From positions 62,001 to 126,000 of the forward strand of contig JAGAUA010000019.1 of NCBI GenBank assembly GCA_017847885.1: a DNA stretch of 64,000 nt, read 5' to 3'. Position 1 is the stretch's first letter; every line of letters begins with the position of its first letter. The DNA is from Oscillospiraceae bacterium. GTDB lineage: Bacteria > Bacillota > Clostridia > Oscillospirales > Ruminococcaceae. Both the position numbers and the translations under genes were made by a program. Positions 1 to 9,980 of this stretch are shown here, piece by piece. Below the pieces are notes generated by a model. The model made no database searches, was not told where the DNA came from, and was given only the letters and a program-made list of their open reading frames with translations.

Positions 1-766
1 AAAGCGCCAAAGTTTCAAGATTTTCGGTCTCCCACACGGGAACGGGACTTCCCGACTCGTCATAATCTATTTTATCGAAACGGTAATAGAACATTTTCGA
101 CGTAATAAATCCGCCCGAAACGCCTATTGTTGTAATATAACAGCCTGTGTTTTCGGGATTGAAGGTAACATCAATTATGCGTGAAACAGAGCGATAATTA
201 AAAATATTCTTTCCCGTCGCGTCATATACCATTAAAATGGAAGGATATTTATCGCTCTTTGTAACAACAGCCGCAGTATCATTGCTTCCGAGACGGGCAA
301 GCAAAATCGGGTCGTCGGTGTTTTTGCCGTAAATATTCTTGTATTTACTGTAAAGTCCAAAGCTTTTACCGCCTAAATCGTAAAGCAGAGCCTTTTTGTT
401 GCCCACAGTTATAACGGGATTTGCAAAGGTATGCTGCTCGCTGTATATCAGCTTTCCGTCGGAATTATGTACAAAAAAGTGGGAGTCGTCAACTATTGCA
501 ACGCTGTTGTCAAGCTGCTTTAACTGGTAGCTGGCGCCGCCCTCTATCGACAAGGGGAAGTATCCTTCGGCAAGCTCGGCGCTGTTTTCGGGTGTCGGTA
601 TCTTTGTGAGTATGCCGTCCAGCTTAGGATACCACAAATCTTTGGTCAGAACTATTGCTGCAACAGCTGCGGCAATAATCAGAATTATAAGAAGCTTTTT
701 AAGAAAGCGTTCTGTTTTTTTCTTTTTTCGTCTTTCACGAAGCATGGAAACATCTGTTACCGCCAA
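1..766 (-). CDS. DUF5711-like membrane-anchored protein (3' end outside window)
   Basis: The frame is open from the window edge to a TTG at 766, which has an AAGGAG-type ribosome site about 9 bases upstream. An in-frame ATG at 745 lacks such a site. The N terminus is very Lys/Arg rich and is followed by one hydrophobic helix at about residues 24-42, so the rest should be extracellular. The remainder has repeating short beta-strand segments ending in Tyr/Phe/Asp motifs, as in beta-propeller-like DUF5711 proteins. It lies 15 bases upstream of truA on the same strand. The family assignment is from memory of the family's look, and the function is unknown. Confidence 0.6.
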   Translation of the reverse strand, partial: MAVTDVSMLRERRKKKKTERFLKKLLIILIIAAAVAAIVLTKDLWYPKLDGILTKIPTPENSAELAEGYFPLSIEGGASYQLKQLDNSVAIVDDSHFFVHNSDGKLIYSEQHTFANPVITVGNKKALLYDLGGKSFGLYSKYKNIYGKNTDDPILLARLGSNDTAAVVTKSDKYPSILMVYDATGKNIFNYRSVSRIIDVTFNPENTGCYITTIGVSGGFITSKMFYYRFDKIDYDESGSPVPVWETENLETLAL

Positions 767-781
767 GCCGTTCACTCCTTT

Positions 782-1516
782 TTAATAAAAAACTTTGTTA
801 AGGTACAAGCCCTGCGCCTGCGCTGTTTTTCCAGCAAGATTTCTGTCCCTTTTTTCAAGCAAAGCGGGAATACAGTCGGGAGCAAGCTTTTTTTCGTTGA
901 TAAAAATAAGCGTTCCTACCATTATCCTAACCATATTATACAAAAAGCCATCGCCTTTAACAAGCAGTTTCACCAAATTTTCATCTTTCTCCACCTTGAA
1001 ATACTCAATAGTACGGACGCTGTTTTCCTTTTGATTTGCCGTGCCGCAGAACGCCGTAAAATCGTGTGTACCCACAAAATCCTGTGCGGCGCGCTCAATT
1101 AATTCCGTATCGAGCGCAAAGGGATAATGCAGCGCCAAATCGGACAAAAACGGATCCTTGCTGGGTCTGTTGAGTATGAGGTAAAGGTACTCCTTGCCCG
1201 TGCAGGAATACCGCGCATGAAAATCCTCCGGAACTTCCTCACAGCTTAAAATTGCCAAATCGTCGGGAAGGATAGAGTTCATGCCCCGGACAATATTTCC
1301 GCAGGGAATTCTGTGCGCCGTTTCAAAGGAAAAGCAGTACTCGTTGGCATGAACGCCCGTATCAGTACGTGAACAGCCGTTTATTTTCACCTCGGCATTT
1401 GTAAGCGCCGACAGCTTTTCTTCGAGGATATTCTGTATCCCGACAGCGTTTTCCTGCCGCTGAAAGCCGTGGTAAGCCGTTCCGCGGTACGCCATCATAA
1501 CCTTTAAATTCCGCAT
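782..1516 (-). CDS. truA: tRNA pseudouridine(38-40) synthase TruA
   Basis: TruA isomerises uridines 38-40 in the anticodon stem-loop of tRNAs. The 244-residue protein has the family's normal length. It shows the N-terminal motif GTAYHGFQRQ and the catalytic motif SRTDTGVHA, with the nucleophile Asp at residue 52. The motif YNMVRIMVGTL near the C terminus is also typical. The ATG has an AAAGGAC ribosome site. It lies 16 bases downstream of ecfT, the common Firmicute order ecfA1-ecfA2-ecfT-truA. Confidence 0.97.
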   Translation of the reverse strand: MRNLKVMMAYRGTAYHGFQRQENAVGIQNILEEKLSALTNAEVKINGCSRTDTGVHANEYCFSFETAHRIPCGNIVRGMNSILPDDLAILSCEEVPEDFHARYSCTGKEYLYLILNRPSKDPFLSDLALHYPFALDTELIERAAQDFVGTHDFTAFCGTANQKENSVRTIEYFKVEKDENLVKLLVKGDGFLYNMVRIMVGTLIFINEKKLAPDCIPALLEKRDRNLAGKTAQAQGLYLNKVFY

Positions 1517-1532
1517 TTAACCGTCCTTTCGG

Positions 1533-2336
1533 TTATCCCATAAGGCAATTGAGAAGTAATACCAAATCAAAAAATACTATTGACAAACCAAGCGCAAAAT
1601 AGTCCGCGCCGCTTGAATGAAGCTGACGAAGCCTTGTTCTTCCGTCGCCGCCCTGATAGCAGCGACATTCCATTGCAAGGGCAAGCTCCTCGGCACGTCT
1701 GAATGCCGAAACAAAAAGCGGTATCAAAATCGGTGTAAGCGCCTTTGCACGCTGTAAAAGGCTTCCGCTTTCCATGTCAGCGCCCCTTGCTTTCTGGGCA
1801 GACATAATTTTGTCCGTTTCCTCGATAAGCGTAGGAATAAACCGCAGGGCAATAGTCATCATCATTGCAAGCTCATGTACGGGAAGCTTTATCTTCTTTA
1901 ACGGCGAAAGAAGCCTTTCTATCGCGTCGGTAAGTGTAATAGGCGACGTGGTATAGGTAAGCAGTGAGCTGCCCATGATAAGGGCAATTATGCGGATTAT
2001 CATAAACGCGCTTGTCCGCAGACCCTCAACGGTGATTTTCAGAAAGCCGAGCTTGAAAATCGTTACGCCCTCAAGGAAAAATATGTTCAGAACTGATGTA
2101 AACAGTATTATCGGCACAATGGGCTTAAGGCTTTTCAGCATAAGCTTGAAGGGTATCTGTGACAGCAAAAAGCTTATGAGAAGGAAAATTACTCCCACGC
2201 CAAGCCCGATAAAGCTGTCCGCCGAAAAAAGCATTGCTATCAAAACGCCTGTGATGATTATTTTAAACCTCGGGTCAAGCCTGTGTACCACTGAATTTCC
2301 TGGGAAATACTGTCCGATAGTTATATCCTTAAGCAT
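1533..2336 (-). CDS. ecfT: ECF transporter transmembrane subunit EcfT
   Basis: EcfT is the membrane-embedded coupling subunit of the energy-coupling factor module, which powers vitamin and metal uptake with interchangeable S components. The protein is 267 residues with about five hydrophobic segments. It has the cytoplasmic Ala-Arg-Gly motif (QKARGADME) that contacts the ATPases. I chose the ATG at 2336 (MLKDITIGQY) because it gives the usual N terminus and overlaps the ecfA2 stop by 8 bases, suggesting translational coupling. The frame stays open further upstream, but that extension lies inside ecfA2. Confidence 0.93.
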   Translation of the reverse strand: MLKDITIGQYFPGNSVVHRLDPRFKIIITGVLIAMLFSADSFIGLGVGVIFLLISFLLSQIPFKLMLKSLKPIVPIILFTSVLNIFFLEGVTIFKLGFLKITVEGLRTSAFMIIRIIALIMGSSLLTYTTSPITLTDAIERLLSPLKKIKLPVHELAMMMTIALRFIPTLIEETDKIMSAQKARGADMESGSLLQRAKALTPILIPLFVSAFRRAEELALAMECRCYQGGDGRTRLRQLHSSGADYFALGLSIVFFDLVLLLNCLMG

Positions 2337-3198
2337 TGCTTTCACCTCGCTTTGCAAGGTATTCAAGTATTGTTTTGCGTGCAAATTCCGTTGTATACAC
2401 GTCTGTGCGTATATCAATGCCGCTCTGTCTCAGACGGTTGAACACGCGTGTTACCTGGGGCACGGCAAGTCCTATTTGGGTAAGCTCTTCCGCCCGTTTG
2501 AAAACGTCGGGGGTATCCTCATAGCAGAAGACCTTTGCCTTATTCATTACAAGGATTTTGTCGGCAAACTTTGCAACGTCCTCCATGCTGTGAGAAACAA
2601 GAAGCACGGTAGATTTTTTCTGCTGATGGTATTCCTTGATCTGTCCGAGAATTTTGTCCCTGCCCTTGGGGTCAAGGCCTGCGGTAGGCTCGTCCAGAAT
2701 AAGCACCTTCGGTTCCATTGCCATTACGCCTGCGATAGCCACACGGCGCTTCTGTCCGCCCGAAAGCTCAAAGGGCGACTTGTACAGATTATCCTTGTGC
2801 AGTCCCACAAGCTCGGCGGTTTCCTTAATACGGCGGTCTATCTCCTCCTCGGGAAGCCCCATGTTTTTGGGTCCGAAAGCGATGTCCTTGTATACCGTTT
2901 CCTCAAAAATCTGATATTCGGGATACTGAAAAACCAATCCGACCTTAAATCTTACGTCGCGTATCTTCACGTCCTTGCCCCATATGTCCTCGCCGTCAAT
3001 GTATATCTTGCCCGACGTAGGCTTGACAAGTCCGTTGAAATGCTGGATAAGAGTGGATTTGCCCGAGCCTGTATGCCCGATTATGCCCACAAGAGCGCCC
3101 TCCTCGATTTCAAGGCTGACGTTATCCACCGCCGTTTTTTCAAAGGGTGTGCCTATGCTGTAAGTATAGGTCAAATCCTCGGTTTTGATTACTGACAT
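2329..3198 (-). CDS. ecfA2: ECF transporter ATPase EcfA2
   Basis: This is the second ATPase of the ECF module. It has Walker A GHTGSGKST, Q-loop FQYPEYQIF, ABC signature LSGGQKRRVAI and Walker B VLILDEPTAGLD. The chosen ATG at 3198 (MSVIKTEDL) follows a GGAGG site 7 bases upstream. An upstream in-frame start at 3231 would place the ribosome site inside the gene. The 289-residue length is normal. ecfA1 lies upstream across a 229-base gap with no gene in it, and ecfT follows with an 8-base overlap. Confidence 0.95.
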   Translation of the reverse strand: MSVIKTEDLTYTYSIGTPFEKTAVDNVSLEIEEGALVGIIGHTGSGKSTLIQHFNGLVKPTSGKIYIDGEDIWGKDVKIRDVRFKVGLVFQYPEYQIFEETVYKDIAFGPKNMGLPEEEIDRRIKETAELVGLHKDNLYKSPFELSGGQKRRVAIAGVMAMEPKVLILDEPTAGLDPKGRDKILGQIKEYHQQKKSTVLLVSHSMEDVAKFADKILVMNKAKVFCYEDTPDVFKRAEELTQIGLAVPQVTRVFNRLRQSGIDIRTDVYTTEFARKTILEYLAKRGESNA

Positions 3199-3427
3199 TT
3201 TAATTCCTCCGAAACGGAATACATCTTGCATAGCAATAACGTTTCCGATTTTGTATAAATTCAGTTTTGTTTAAGGCAATACCGCATAATTATTGCCGTG
3301 CAGATGCGCAGTCAGATTTTTCGTCAGATTGTATAGAAATTTCGCAGGCAGGCTGGCGCCTGTCAAGAAATTTCTGTGCAAGATGGCGGAAAATTTGCAA
3401 GCATATGTGCGGCAAAGGCGACAGCCG

Positions 3428-4297
3428 TTAATTGTGCGGTGTTGCCTTTAGAATCTTCAAAAGCGCCTCGGTACATTCTTCCTCGTCAATAATGTGCGTA
3501 TCTGTGGGCAGACCGCTTTCCTCAAGCAGGTACATAAGCTCCGTTACCTGCGGCACGTCAAGCCCGATTTTTTTCATAAGCTCAACATTTGCAAAAACCT
3601 CACGGGGAACATCGTCCATAAGGATAACACCGTTGTCCATGACAACAATTCTGTCCGCCTGCGCCGCCTCGTCCATGTAATGGGTTATCAGCACTATCGT
3701 TACTCCGAAATCGCGGTTAAGCTGGCGAATTGTTTTCAGCACCTCGCTTCTGCCCTTTGGGTCAAGCATTGCCGTCGGCTCGTCGAGAACAATGCAGTCG
3801 GGGCGCATTGCGATTATTCCCGCAATTGCCACACGCTGCTTCTGTCCTCCCGAAAGCTGGTGGGGAGAATGTTCACGATATTCGTACATACCCACGGACT
3901 TCAGCGCATCGTCAACGCGCTTGCGCATTTCATCGGGGGGCACGCCTAAATTTTCAAGGGCAAACGCCACGTCCTCCTCAACAATTGTGGCAACTATCTG
4001 ATTATCGGGATTTTGAAATACCATGCCAACGCGCTGACGTATATCAAAAATTCTTTCCTCATCGGCAGTATCTATACCCTCGACGTAAACCTTTCCGCCG
4101 CAGGGCAGCAAAACGGCGTTCATATGCTTTGCGATGGTCGACTTGCCTGAGCCGTTATGCCCGAGAACTGCGGTAAATTCGCCCTTTTTTATGTCAAGGG
4201 ACACCCCTTTAAGCACCTGCTTTACAGGGGCATCTTCCTCAAATTCATTTGTATAATGAAATTCCACATTCTGTGCGGAAATGATTTTATCCTGCAT
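3428..4297 (-). CDS. ecfA1: ECF transporter ATPase EcfA1
   Basis: This is the first ATPase of the ECF module and pairs with EcfA2 under EcfT. It has Walker [10 protein letters not shown] at about residues 46-54, Q-loop FQNPDNQIV, signature [11 protein letters not shown] and Walker [13 protein letters not shown]. Its length is 289 residues. The 229-base space to ecfA2 (3199-3427) is unusual because these genes normally abut. It holds short partial inverted and direct repeats (AGAAATTTC-like units) but no open frame I can support, so the downstream genes may have an additional promoter or processing site there. Confidence 0.95.
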   Translation of the reverse strand: MQDKIISAQNVEFHYTNEFEEDAPVKQVLKGVSLDIKKGEFTAVLGHNGSGKSTIAKHMNAVLLPCGGKVYVEGIDTADEERIFDIRQRVGMVFQNPDNQIVATIVEEDVAFALENLGVPPDEMRKRVDDALKSVGMYEYREHSPHQLSGGQKQRVAIAGIIAMRPDCIVLDEPTAMLDPKGRSEVLKTIRQLNRDFGVTIVLITHYMDEAAQADRIVVMDNGVILMDDVPREVFANVELMKKIGLDVPQVTELMYLLEESGLPTDTHIIDEEECTEALLKILKATPHN

Positions 4298-4322
4298 AAT
4301 ATAAATCCTCTTTCAACGGGAA

Positions 4323-4535
4323 CTATATCCGTCCCTCCAATGTCATAGCAATAAGCAGAAGTCCTGCCGTCACATAAATTATCCGCATGACTTTTACCGC
4401 CGCGCCTTTGAGCGACAGCTTTTTTATCCGGTAAAAAGTCTCGATATTACGTGAAAAACCTGCCGACAAAAGCATTATTCCCAATGCAACAGTTATTATC
4501 TGCCTCAACAGCAATGCCTCCCCGAAAGGGGTCAC
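4323..4535 (-). CDS. small two-helix membrane protein
   Basis: This 70-residue protein has two hydrophobic helices at about residues 9-24 and 48-64 around a basic loop. Its start overlaps the stop of the upstream 69-residue gene in an ATGA arrangement, so the two are translationally coupled. The two proteins share the same layout and may be diverged duplicates or partners in a membrane complex. I recognise no family. It sits 25 bases before ecfA1, so it could be co-transcribed with the ECF operon. Confidence 0.6.
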   Translation of the reverse strand: MTPFGEALLLRQIITVALGIMLLSAGFSRNIETFYRIKKLSLKGAAVKVMRIIYVTAGLLLIAMTLEGRI

Positions 4536-4741
4536 GCTATGCTTAGAAGCTCAATTCCGTTTATCAAAGCCACCAACAGCAGAAGCGCCCCCACTATAAT
4601 ATAGGTAAACTTAACTGTTTTGACTTCCTTTGCGGAAAGGGGCGTGCCCATTTTACTTTTAAAGGCTCTGCCCTTTCCCGTTATGCCGACGAAAATAAAG
4701 AATATTCCGCCTATCAGTGCCAATATCGGCATTTGCCGCAC
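4532..4741 (-). CDS. small two-helix membrane protein
   Basis: This 69-residue protein has a hydrophobic N-terminal helix (about residues 5-20), a basic/polar linker with KTVKFTYI, and a second helix (about 46-63). It lies 13 bases downstream of the methyltransferase gene and overlaps the next small gene by 4 bases. Layout and size match its neighbour, which supports reading both as real. I see no recognisable domain and assign no function. Confidence 0.6.
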   Translation of the reverse strand: MRQMPILALIGGIFFIFVGITGKGRAFKSKMGTPLSAKEVKTVKFTYIIVGALLLLVALINGIELLSIA

Positions 4742-4754
4742 TTCCTAACGTTTC

Positions 4755-5621
4755 TTACTTATTTGACCATATCGCCGTTGAGCCGCATGGCAGCACGCAG
4801 CCGCTTGCTTCAACGGGAAGTCCTATTTCGTCCGCAGTAACGCTTCCGCCGAACTTTTCACCTATGGTTTCGCTTAAAATGTACGCCATGACCGACGGTG
4901 AAAGCCCTGTTGTATAGCTGTTCAGCAGGAAGAAAAGCGGCTCGTCGCTGAGTACGTTTGAGCAAAGCTTTACCAAGTCGTAAATGCAGTCCTCAAGCTT
5001 CCAGACCTCCTGATTGGGTCCCCTGCCGTATGAGGGAGGGTCCATTATCACCGCGTCGTAACGCCTGCCGCGCTTTATCTCACGGGCAACAAACTTCTCG
5101 CAGTCGTCCACTATCCAGCGTATCGGCTTGTCGGAAAGTCCCGAGGAAGCGGCGTTGTCACGCGCCCACTGTACCATGCCCTTTGACGCGTCCACATGAC
5201 AGACGGAAGCGCCTGCGTTTGCACAGGCGAGAGTTGCTCCCCCCGTGTATGCGAAAAGGTTAAGGACGCTTATCGGTCTGCCTGCGCTGCGGATAAGATT
5301 ATCCATATAGTCCCAGTTTACAGCCTGCTCGGGGAAAAGTCCCGTGTGCTTGAAGCCTGTGGGTCTGATATTGAACTTCAAATCACCGTAGCTGATAAGC
5401 CAACTTTCGGGAATTTTTTTCTTAAAGCTCCACTGACCGCCGCCCTTGTCGGAGCGGTGATAGTGTCCGCAAGCATTGTTCCACAGATTTGACTTTCTTT
5501 CGGTTTTCCAGATAATCTGCGGGTCGGGGCGGATAAGTGAGATATTCCCCCAAAGCTCCAGCTTTTCCGAGGAGGTACAGTCGATAAGACGGTAGTCCTT
5601 CCAGTTGTCTGCTGTTCTCAT
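4755..5621 (-). CDS. RlmI/RlmK-like SAM-dependent rRNA methyltransferase
   Basis: A 288-residue class I methyltransferase of the COG1092 (RlmI/RlmK) type, which modifies 23S rRNA in characterised members. The SAM-binding motif NLFAYTGGATLACANAG lies near residue 125, an acidic motif (HVDASKG) follows, and the catalytic-type motif MDPPSYGRG lies near residue 193. It lacks the N-terminal PUA domain of full-length RlmI. The ATG at 5621 has an AAAGGAAA site. The exact target base cannot be read from sequence. Confidence 0.85.
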   Translation of the reverse strand: MRTADNWKDYRLIDCTSSEKLELWGNISLIRPDPQIIWKTERKSNLWNNACGHYHRSDKGGGQWSFKKKIPESWLISYGDLKFNIRPTGFKHTGLFPEQAVNWDYMDNLIRSAGRPISVLNLFAYTGGATLACANAGASVCHVDASKGMVQWARDNAASSGLSDKPIRWIVDDCEKFVAREIKRGRRYDAVIMDPPSYGRGPNQEVWKLEDCIYDLVKLCSNVLSDEPLFFLLNSYTTGLSPSVMAYILSETIGEKFGGSVTADEIGLPVEASGCVLPCGSTAIWSNK

Positions 5622-5642
5622 TTAATTTATTTCCTTTCAATT

Positions 5643-7004
5643 TTACTCTTCCGTGCAGCGCTCCTTAATTATATCTGCAATCTCAACTGCCATATTGTTG
5701 ATAAGGTCAAAGCGCTTGCCCTCTATCATTACTCTGATAAGCGGCTCTGTTCCGCTTTCACGGACGAGTATTCTTCCGCTTGAGCCAAGCTTTTTCTGAT
5801 TTTCGGTAATTGCCTTTTCAATTTCGGCATCGTTTTTCCACGCCTCTTTCCACTTAGGCGTGATCTTTACGTTCAGCATTACCTGGGGATACCTCTCCAT
5901 CATAGAGCCAAGCTCGGAAGCCTTGCGCTCCTGACGTTTGAGTATGCTGAGGAGCTGCACCGCCGTAAGCTGACCGTCGCCCGTTGTTGCAAAGTCGTGG
6001 AAAATAATATGCCCCGACTGCTCGCCGCCCAGGTTGTATCCCCCTGCAAGCATTTGCTCCATAATATAGCGGTCGCCCACCTTTGTGGTTATCATATTGA
6101 TGTTATTATTCTTTGCAAAGTGGGTAAATCCAAGGTTTGTCAGCACGGTCACAACTGCGGTGTTCTTTTTCAGAGTACCCTTGTCGCGCATATCCCGTGC
6201 AAAAATCGCTATCAGCTTGTCGCCGTCGAGAAGGGTTCCGTTTTCGTCCACCGCAAGACATCTGTCCGCGTCGCCGTCAAAAGAAACGCCGATGTGGCAC
6301 TTGTTTTCCACCACATATTTGGATATTGCCTCCATATGAGTCGAGCCGCATTTATCGTTGATGTTTGTGCCGTTAGGCGTGCTGTTGAAAAGGAAAACCG
6401 TTGCGCCGAGACCGCCGAAAAGCCGCTCGGCAGTTGTGCTTGCAGAGCCGTTTGCACAGTCTATCGCAACCCTTACTCCCGACAGGTCGTGGTCAATGGT
6501 TTTCATTATGTAGCGGATATAGTCCCACTCCGCATTTTTATCATAGCTTATCTTTCCGATGTTTGCGCCGCCCGTCATTGCATTGGTTATTTCCTCGGGA
6601 GCGTCAAGCACCAGCCTTTCTATCTCTTCCTCAATATCGTCGGAAAGCTTGTAACCCATGCCCGAAAAAAGCTTTATTCCGTTAAACTCCATGCTGTTAT
6701 GGGAAGCGGATATCATAACGCCTGCGTCAGCCTCGCGCTTTTTTACGAGAAATGCGACCGCAGGAGTAGGAACAACCCCCAGAATTACCGCGTCCGCGCC
6801 CATGGAGCATATGCCTGCTATAAGTGCTGCTTCAAGAACGTCGGAAGAAATTCTTGTATCCTTTCCTATGATGATTTTCGGTTTATGATTTGACTTTCGG
6901 GTAAGCACCATAGCCGCCGCTCTGCCTATCTGCATTGCCGTTTCGCAGGTAAGCTCCGTAACTGCAACGCCTCTTGCTCCGTCAGTTCCGAATAATCTGC
7001 CCAT
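5643..7004 (-). CDS. glmM: phosphoglucosamine mutase GlmM
   Basis: GlmM converts glucosamine-6-phosphate to glucosamine-1-phosphate for peptidoglycan precursor synthesis. The 453-residue protein begins GRLFGTDGARGVA. It has the phosphoserine motif ISASHNS (Ser101), the Mg-binding loop FDGDADR and the phosphate-binding motif RESGTEPLIRVM. A ribosome site, AAAGGAG, precedes the ATG. In many Firmicutes glmM follows cdaA-cdaR. Here that pair lies about 10 kb away on the same strand, so the usual cluster is split. Confidence 0.97.
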   Translation of the reverse strand: MGRLFGTDGARGVAVTELTCETAMQIGRAAAMVLTRKSNHKPKIIIGKDTRISSDVLEAALIAGICSMGADAVILGVVPTPAVAFLVKKREADAGVMISASHNSMEFNGIKLFSGMGYKLSDDIEEEIERLVLDAPEEITNAMTGGANIGKISYDKNAEWDYIRYIMKTIDHDLSGVRVAIDCANGSASTTAERLFGGLGATVFLFNSTPNGTNINDKCGSTHMEAISKYVVENKCHIGVSFDGDADRCLAVDENGTLLDGDKLIAIFARDMRDKGTLKKNTAVVTVLTNLGFTHFAKNNNINMITTKVGDRYIMEQMLAGGYNLGGEQSGHIIFHDFATTGDGQLTAVQLLSILKRQERKASELGSMMERYPQVMLNVKITPKWKEAWKNDAEIEKAITENQKKLGSSGRILVRESGTEPLIRVMIEGKRFDLINNMAVEIADIIKERCTEE

Positions 7005-7038
7005 GTCTGATTTCTCCTTTTACAGTAAGTTTTCCGAA

Positions 7039-8109
7039 TTATTCAAAAAAGGTCTGCTGTGCATTATCCGCAGCGCCGCCCTTGTATTCGTATCCCAAAT
7101 GCTTGTATGCAAGCGCCGTTGCACATCTTCCCCTCGGAGTGCGCGCAACAAATCCCAGCTGCATAAGAAACGGCTCGCAAACATCCTCCAGCGTGACAGC
7201 TTCCTCGCCTATCGCAGAAGCAAGGGTCTCCAGACCAACAGGGCCGCCGCTGTATCCCTTGATAAGCATATTAAGCATACGCTTGTCGAGGTTGTCAAGT
7301 CCGAGACTGTCAATTTCCATTCGGTCAAGGGCTATCTTGGCAATTTCTTCGGTAATTCGTCCGTTGCCGATTACCTCCGCAAAGTCGCGTACACGCTTCA
7401 ACAGACGGTTGGCAATACGCGGCGTACCTCTTGCACGCTTTGCAAGCTCCATTGCTCCTGCCTTTTCGCAGGCGATGCCGAGTATGACAGCCGAACGCAT
7501 TATGATGTCGCAGAGCTGGTCGTAGGTATAAAGCTCAAGGCGCTGTATCACACCAAATCTGTCACGGAGAGGCGAAGTAAGCTGACCTGCTCTTGTGGTT
7601 GCACCGATAAGGGTAAACTTCGGCAGGTCAATTCTAAGCGAACGTGCCGAGGGACCCTTGCCGATGATTATATCCAGCGCATAGTCCTCCAGCGCAGGGT
7701 ACAAAACCTCTTCTATCGAACGTGAAAGACGGTGTATCTCGTCAATAAACAGCACGTCATTTTCGGAAAGGTTTGTCAGCAGCGCCGCCAAATCTCCCGG
7801 CTTTTCAATTGCGGGTCCTGAGGTTATGCGTATATTAACACCCATTTCATGGGCAATAATAGCCGAGAGTGTGGTCTTGCCCAGACCCGGAGGTCCATAC
7901 AAAAGCACATGGTCAAGAGGCTCTCCACGCTTTTTTGCCGCTTCGATATAGATGGACATATTCTCCTTGACCTTATCCTGACCAATATATTCGGACAGAG
8001 TTTTCGGTCGGAGATTTACCTCAATATCATCGGTATCGTTCTCGGTCACATGAGGAGAAACCATTCTGCTCTGGGGGCTCTCAAAATTCATTTCGCTTGA
8101 TTCCAGCAA
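7039..8109 (-). CDS. ruvB: Holliday junction branch migration ATPase RuvB
   Basis: RuvB is the hexameric motor that drives Holliday junction branch migration with RuvA. It has Walker [11 protein letters not shown], Walker B FIDEIHRL, the sensor region [10 protein letters not shown] and the C-terminal winged-helix segment ending RTPRGR. At 356 residues it carries a slightly long N terminus. A TTG start at 8109 has an AAGGAAG site 9 bases upstream. An in-frame ATG at 8091 is the alternative. It is separated from ruvA by a phosphodiesterase-like gene. Confidence 0.96.
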   Translation of the reverse strand: MLESSEMNFESPQSRMVSPHVTENDTDDIEVNLRPKTLSEYIGQDKVKENMSIYIEAAKKRGEPLDHVLLYGPPGLGKTTLSAIIAHEMGVNIRITSGPAIEKPGDLAALLTNLSENDVLFIDEIHRLSRSIEEVLYPALEDYALDIIIGKGPSARSLRIDLPKFTLIGATTRAGQLTSPLRDRFGVIQRLELYTYDQLCDIIMRSAVILGIACEKAGAMELAKRARGTPRIANRLLKRVRDFAEVIGNGRITEEIAKIALDRMEIDSLGLDNLDKRMLNMLIKGYSGGPVGLETLASAIGEEAVTLEDVCEPFLMQLGFVARTPRGRCATALAYKHLGYEYKGGAADNAQQTFFE

Positions 8110-8135
8110 ATTTATCTTCCTTTCGGTTAAACGTG

Positions 8136-9317
8136 TTACAGCAGCTTTTTCGGCTTATACGCGGCAGTCTGTCTCGTAGGTATAACAATAAGGGGTATTA
8201 TCATTTCCTCATCGGTAAATCCGCCGTGATTTGCCTTGTTGAGCTGTTTCGGTTTTTCGTTAAGGGTCTGATATTTAAGGTTCTTATCGCCGATAGCGCA
8301 TATCATATAATCCCCGATAAAATCAATGGTTTTGGGGTGGGGTTCTCCCTTTCCGAGAATACCCTTGGACAGGATATCATTCCTTGAAAGCAGTATAAAA
8401 TCGCTTCCCAGATAATTATGGAACGCGCGCTCAAAATCCGTCCTGCGGTCATGCTTGACATAGCAGGCGGCGGCACGGCTTTCCACAAAAGGTGGAATAA
8501 CAAGACAATCCGCTATTTCGGGAATGTGGTTTATCTTTATTTCCTCGGAAATGTCGATAAGTCCGTGGTCGGCGGAAACAATGACAAGCGTGTCGGTAAG
8601 CGACGCACAAAGGGCGCCTATCTGGGTGCTGAGGAATTTCAGCTTTTCTGCCGTCTTTTCGCTGTAACAGCCCTCGCGGTGAGCGGTGTCGTCGGGACTT
8701 CCCCATTGCAGAAAGGTAAAGGTATTCTGCTTTGTGTCGCATATCATTTTCACAATATCGCAGGCGCGCTCAAATTTGTCCGCGACCTTGTGAATGTTTC
8801 CGTTTTCGGCAATATTTACTCCCGTCTGGGCAATTGTAAAGGGCTGTACATTACCTATTATGGAGTCCGCAATATTCTTATATACCGTTTCATAGGGCAA
8901 TACAAACTCTGCCGCGTTTGATTTGGTAACAGGCAGCTTCGTGTATGTATCAAGATTTGTAAAAACATCAATTGTACGGCAGAATTCCTTGAAAAACAGC
9001 GACCAGCCCAGCCAGCCATGCTCCTTGGGTGATACTCCCGTATAGTAGCTGGTCATTGCAGATACGGTAGTGGACGGAAATACAGAGGTAAGGTCACCGA
9101 TGTGATGCCGCCTCAGAAAATCCGAAACAGGCAGGTTTCTCTCCATCATATGCGTGCCCATGCCGTCAAGCACTATGAGAACCACGTTTTTGTAAAACTT
9201 TTTAAGCTCTGCGTCAAGCTGCGGCAGCGTAGGATAATTCACGGGAACTCTGTAATAGCTTAGTATTGACGAGATTATATTTACGGGACAGCTTGTATAA
9301 TCCGGGTATGACAGCAT
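8136..9317 (-). CDS. alkaline phosphatase superfamily protein (nucleotide pyrophosphatase/phosphodiesterase-like)
   Basis: This 393-residue protein belongs to the type I phosphodiesterase/alkaline phosphatase superfamily. The metal-binding motif VLIVLDGMG near residue 50 is followed by the nucleophile-type motif FPSTTVSAM (Thr), then [12 protein letters not shown] and SADHGL, which supply further metal ligands. No signal peptide is visible, so it should be cytoplasmic. It is inserted between ruvA and ruvB, 26 bases from ruvB, and is probably co-transcribed with DNA repair genes. The substrate is unknown. Confidence 0.83.
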   Translation of the reverse strand: MLSYPDYTSCPVNIISSILSYYRVPVNYPTLPQLDAELKKFYKNVVLIVLDGMGTHMMERNLPVSDFLRRHHIGDLTSVFPSTTVSAMTSYYTGVSPKEHGWLGWSLFFKEFCRTIDVFTNLDTYTKLPVTKSNAAEFVLPYETVYKNIADSIIGNVQPFTIAQTGVNIAENGNIHKVADKFERACDIVKMICDTKQNTFTFLQWGSPDDTAHREGCYSEKTAEKLKFLSTQIGALCASLTDTLVIVSADHGLIDISEEIKINHIPEIADCLVIPPFVESRAAACYVKHDRRTDFERAFHNYLGSDFILLSRNDILSKGILGKGEPHPKTIDFIGDYMICAIGDKNLKYQTLNEKPKQLNKANHGGFTDEEMIIPLIVIPTRQTAAYKPKKLL

Positions 9318-9362
9318 TTTTCACCTCTCCTTTCCATAATATGCCGTATGGTGCATGTACCG

Positions 9363-9968
9363 TTACAGGTTGGCAGCCATTTTCTTAAGCGATTGGCGGA
9401 TAAGCTCCTCCACGGGCAGCGATGGGTCAAGCTTTGCAACCGCAGAAGCAGCTTCCGTTTGGCTGTAGCCGAGTACAACAAGCGCCGAAATTGCTTCGGA
9501 GGTATTACTGCCGTTGGTAACGGCTTCAAAATCAACTTCGGGAGCGCCTGCCGAAGAAAGCTGTTCCTTGGAAATCTTATCTTTAAGCTCAAGAACTACT
9601 CTCTGCGCAAGCTTCGGGCCAACGCCCTTTGTTTTTGTAAACGCCTTATAGTCCCCCGTTGCAACGGTCAATGCAAAGCGCTCGGGGTTGGTATCGGAAA
9701 GAATTGCAAGTCCTGCTTTCGGACCTACTCCCGAAACGGAGATAAGCATTTTGAAGCAGTTAAGCTCCTGCTCCGTTGCAAAGCCGAAAAGCTCAACGCT
9801 GTCCTCGCGGACGTGCAAATATGTGTAAAGCATAGCTTCCTCGCCCGTTCTTCCGATTTGAGCAAGGGTAGCAAGAGTCGTTCGGCAGGCATATCCCACG
9901 CCGCCGCATTCGACTACCGCAATATCCGTTCCTTTATGTATGATTTTTCCTCTTACGCTGTATATCAT
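9363..9968 (-). CDS. ruvA: Holliday junction DNA-binding protein RuvA
   Basis: RuvA tetramers hold the four-way junction and load RuvB. The 201-residue protein starts MIYSVRGKI. It contains helix-hairpin-helix motifs (LISVSGVGPKAGLAIL and TKGVGPKLAQRVVLEL) and a C-terminal RuvB-interaction domain (SALVVLGYSQTEA). AAGGAG precedes the ATG. It lies 12 bases after ruvC. Confidence 0.97.
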   Translation of the reverse strand: MIYSVRGKIIHKGTDIAVVECGGVGYACRTTLATLAQIGRTGEEAMLYTYLHVREDSVELFGFATEQELNCFKMLISVSGVGPKAGLAILSDTNPERFALTVATGDYKAFTKTKGVGPKLAQRVVLELKDKISKEQLSSAGAPEVDFEAVTNGSNTSEAISALVVLGYSQTEAASAVAKLDPSLPVEELIRQSLKKMAANL

Positions 9969-9980
9969 TTAAACTGCTCC

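Noticed and set aside
1975..3195. 406-codon open frame on the plus strand
   Set aside because: It is antisense to ecfT and ecfA2, which have full motifs and normal lengths. Long antisense frames arise here from codon bias.
5997..6893. 298-codon plus-strand frame
   Set aside because: Antisense to glmM, a certain gene; the translation has no family features.
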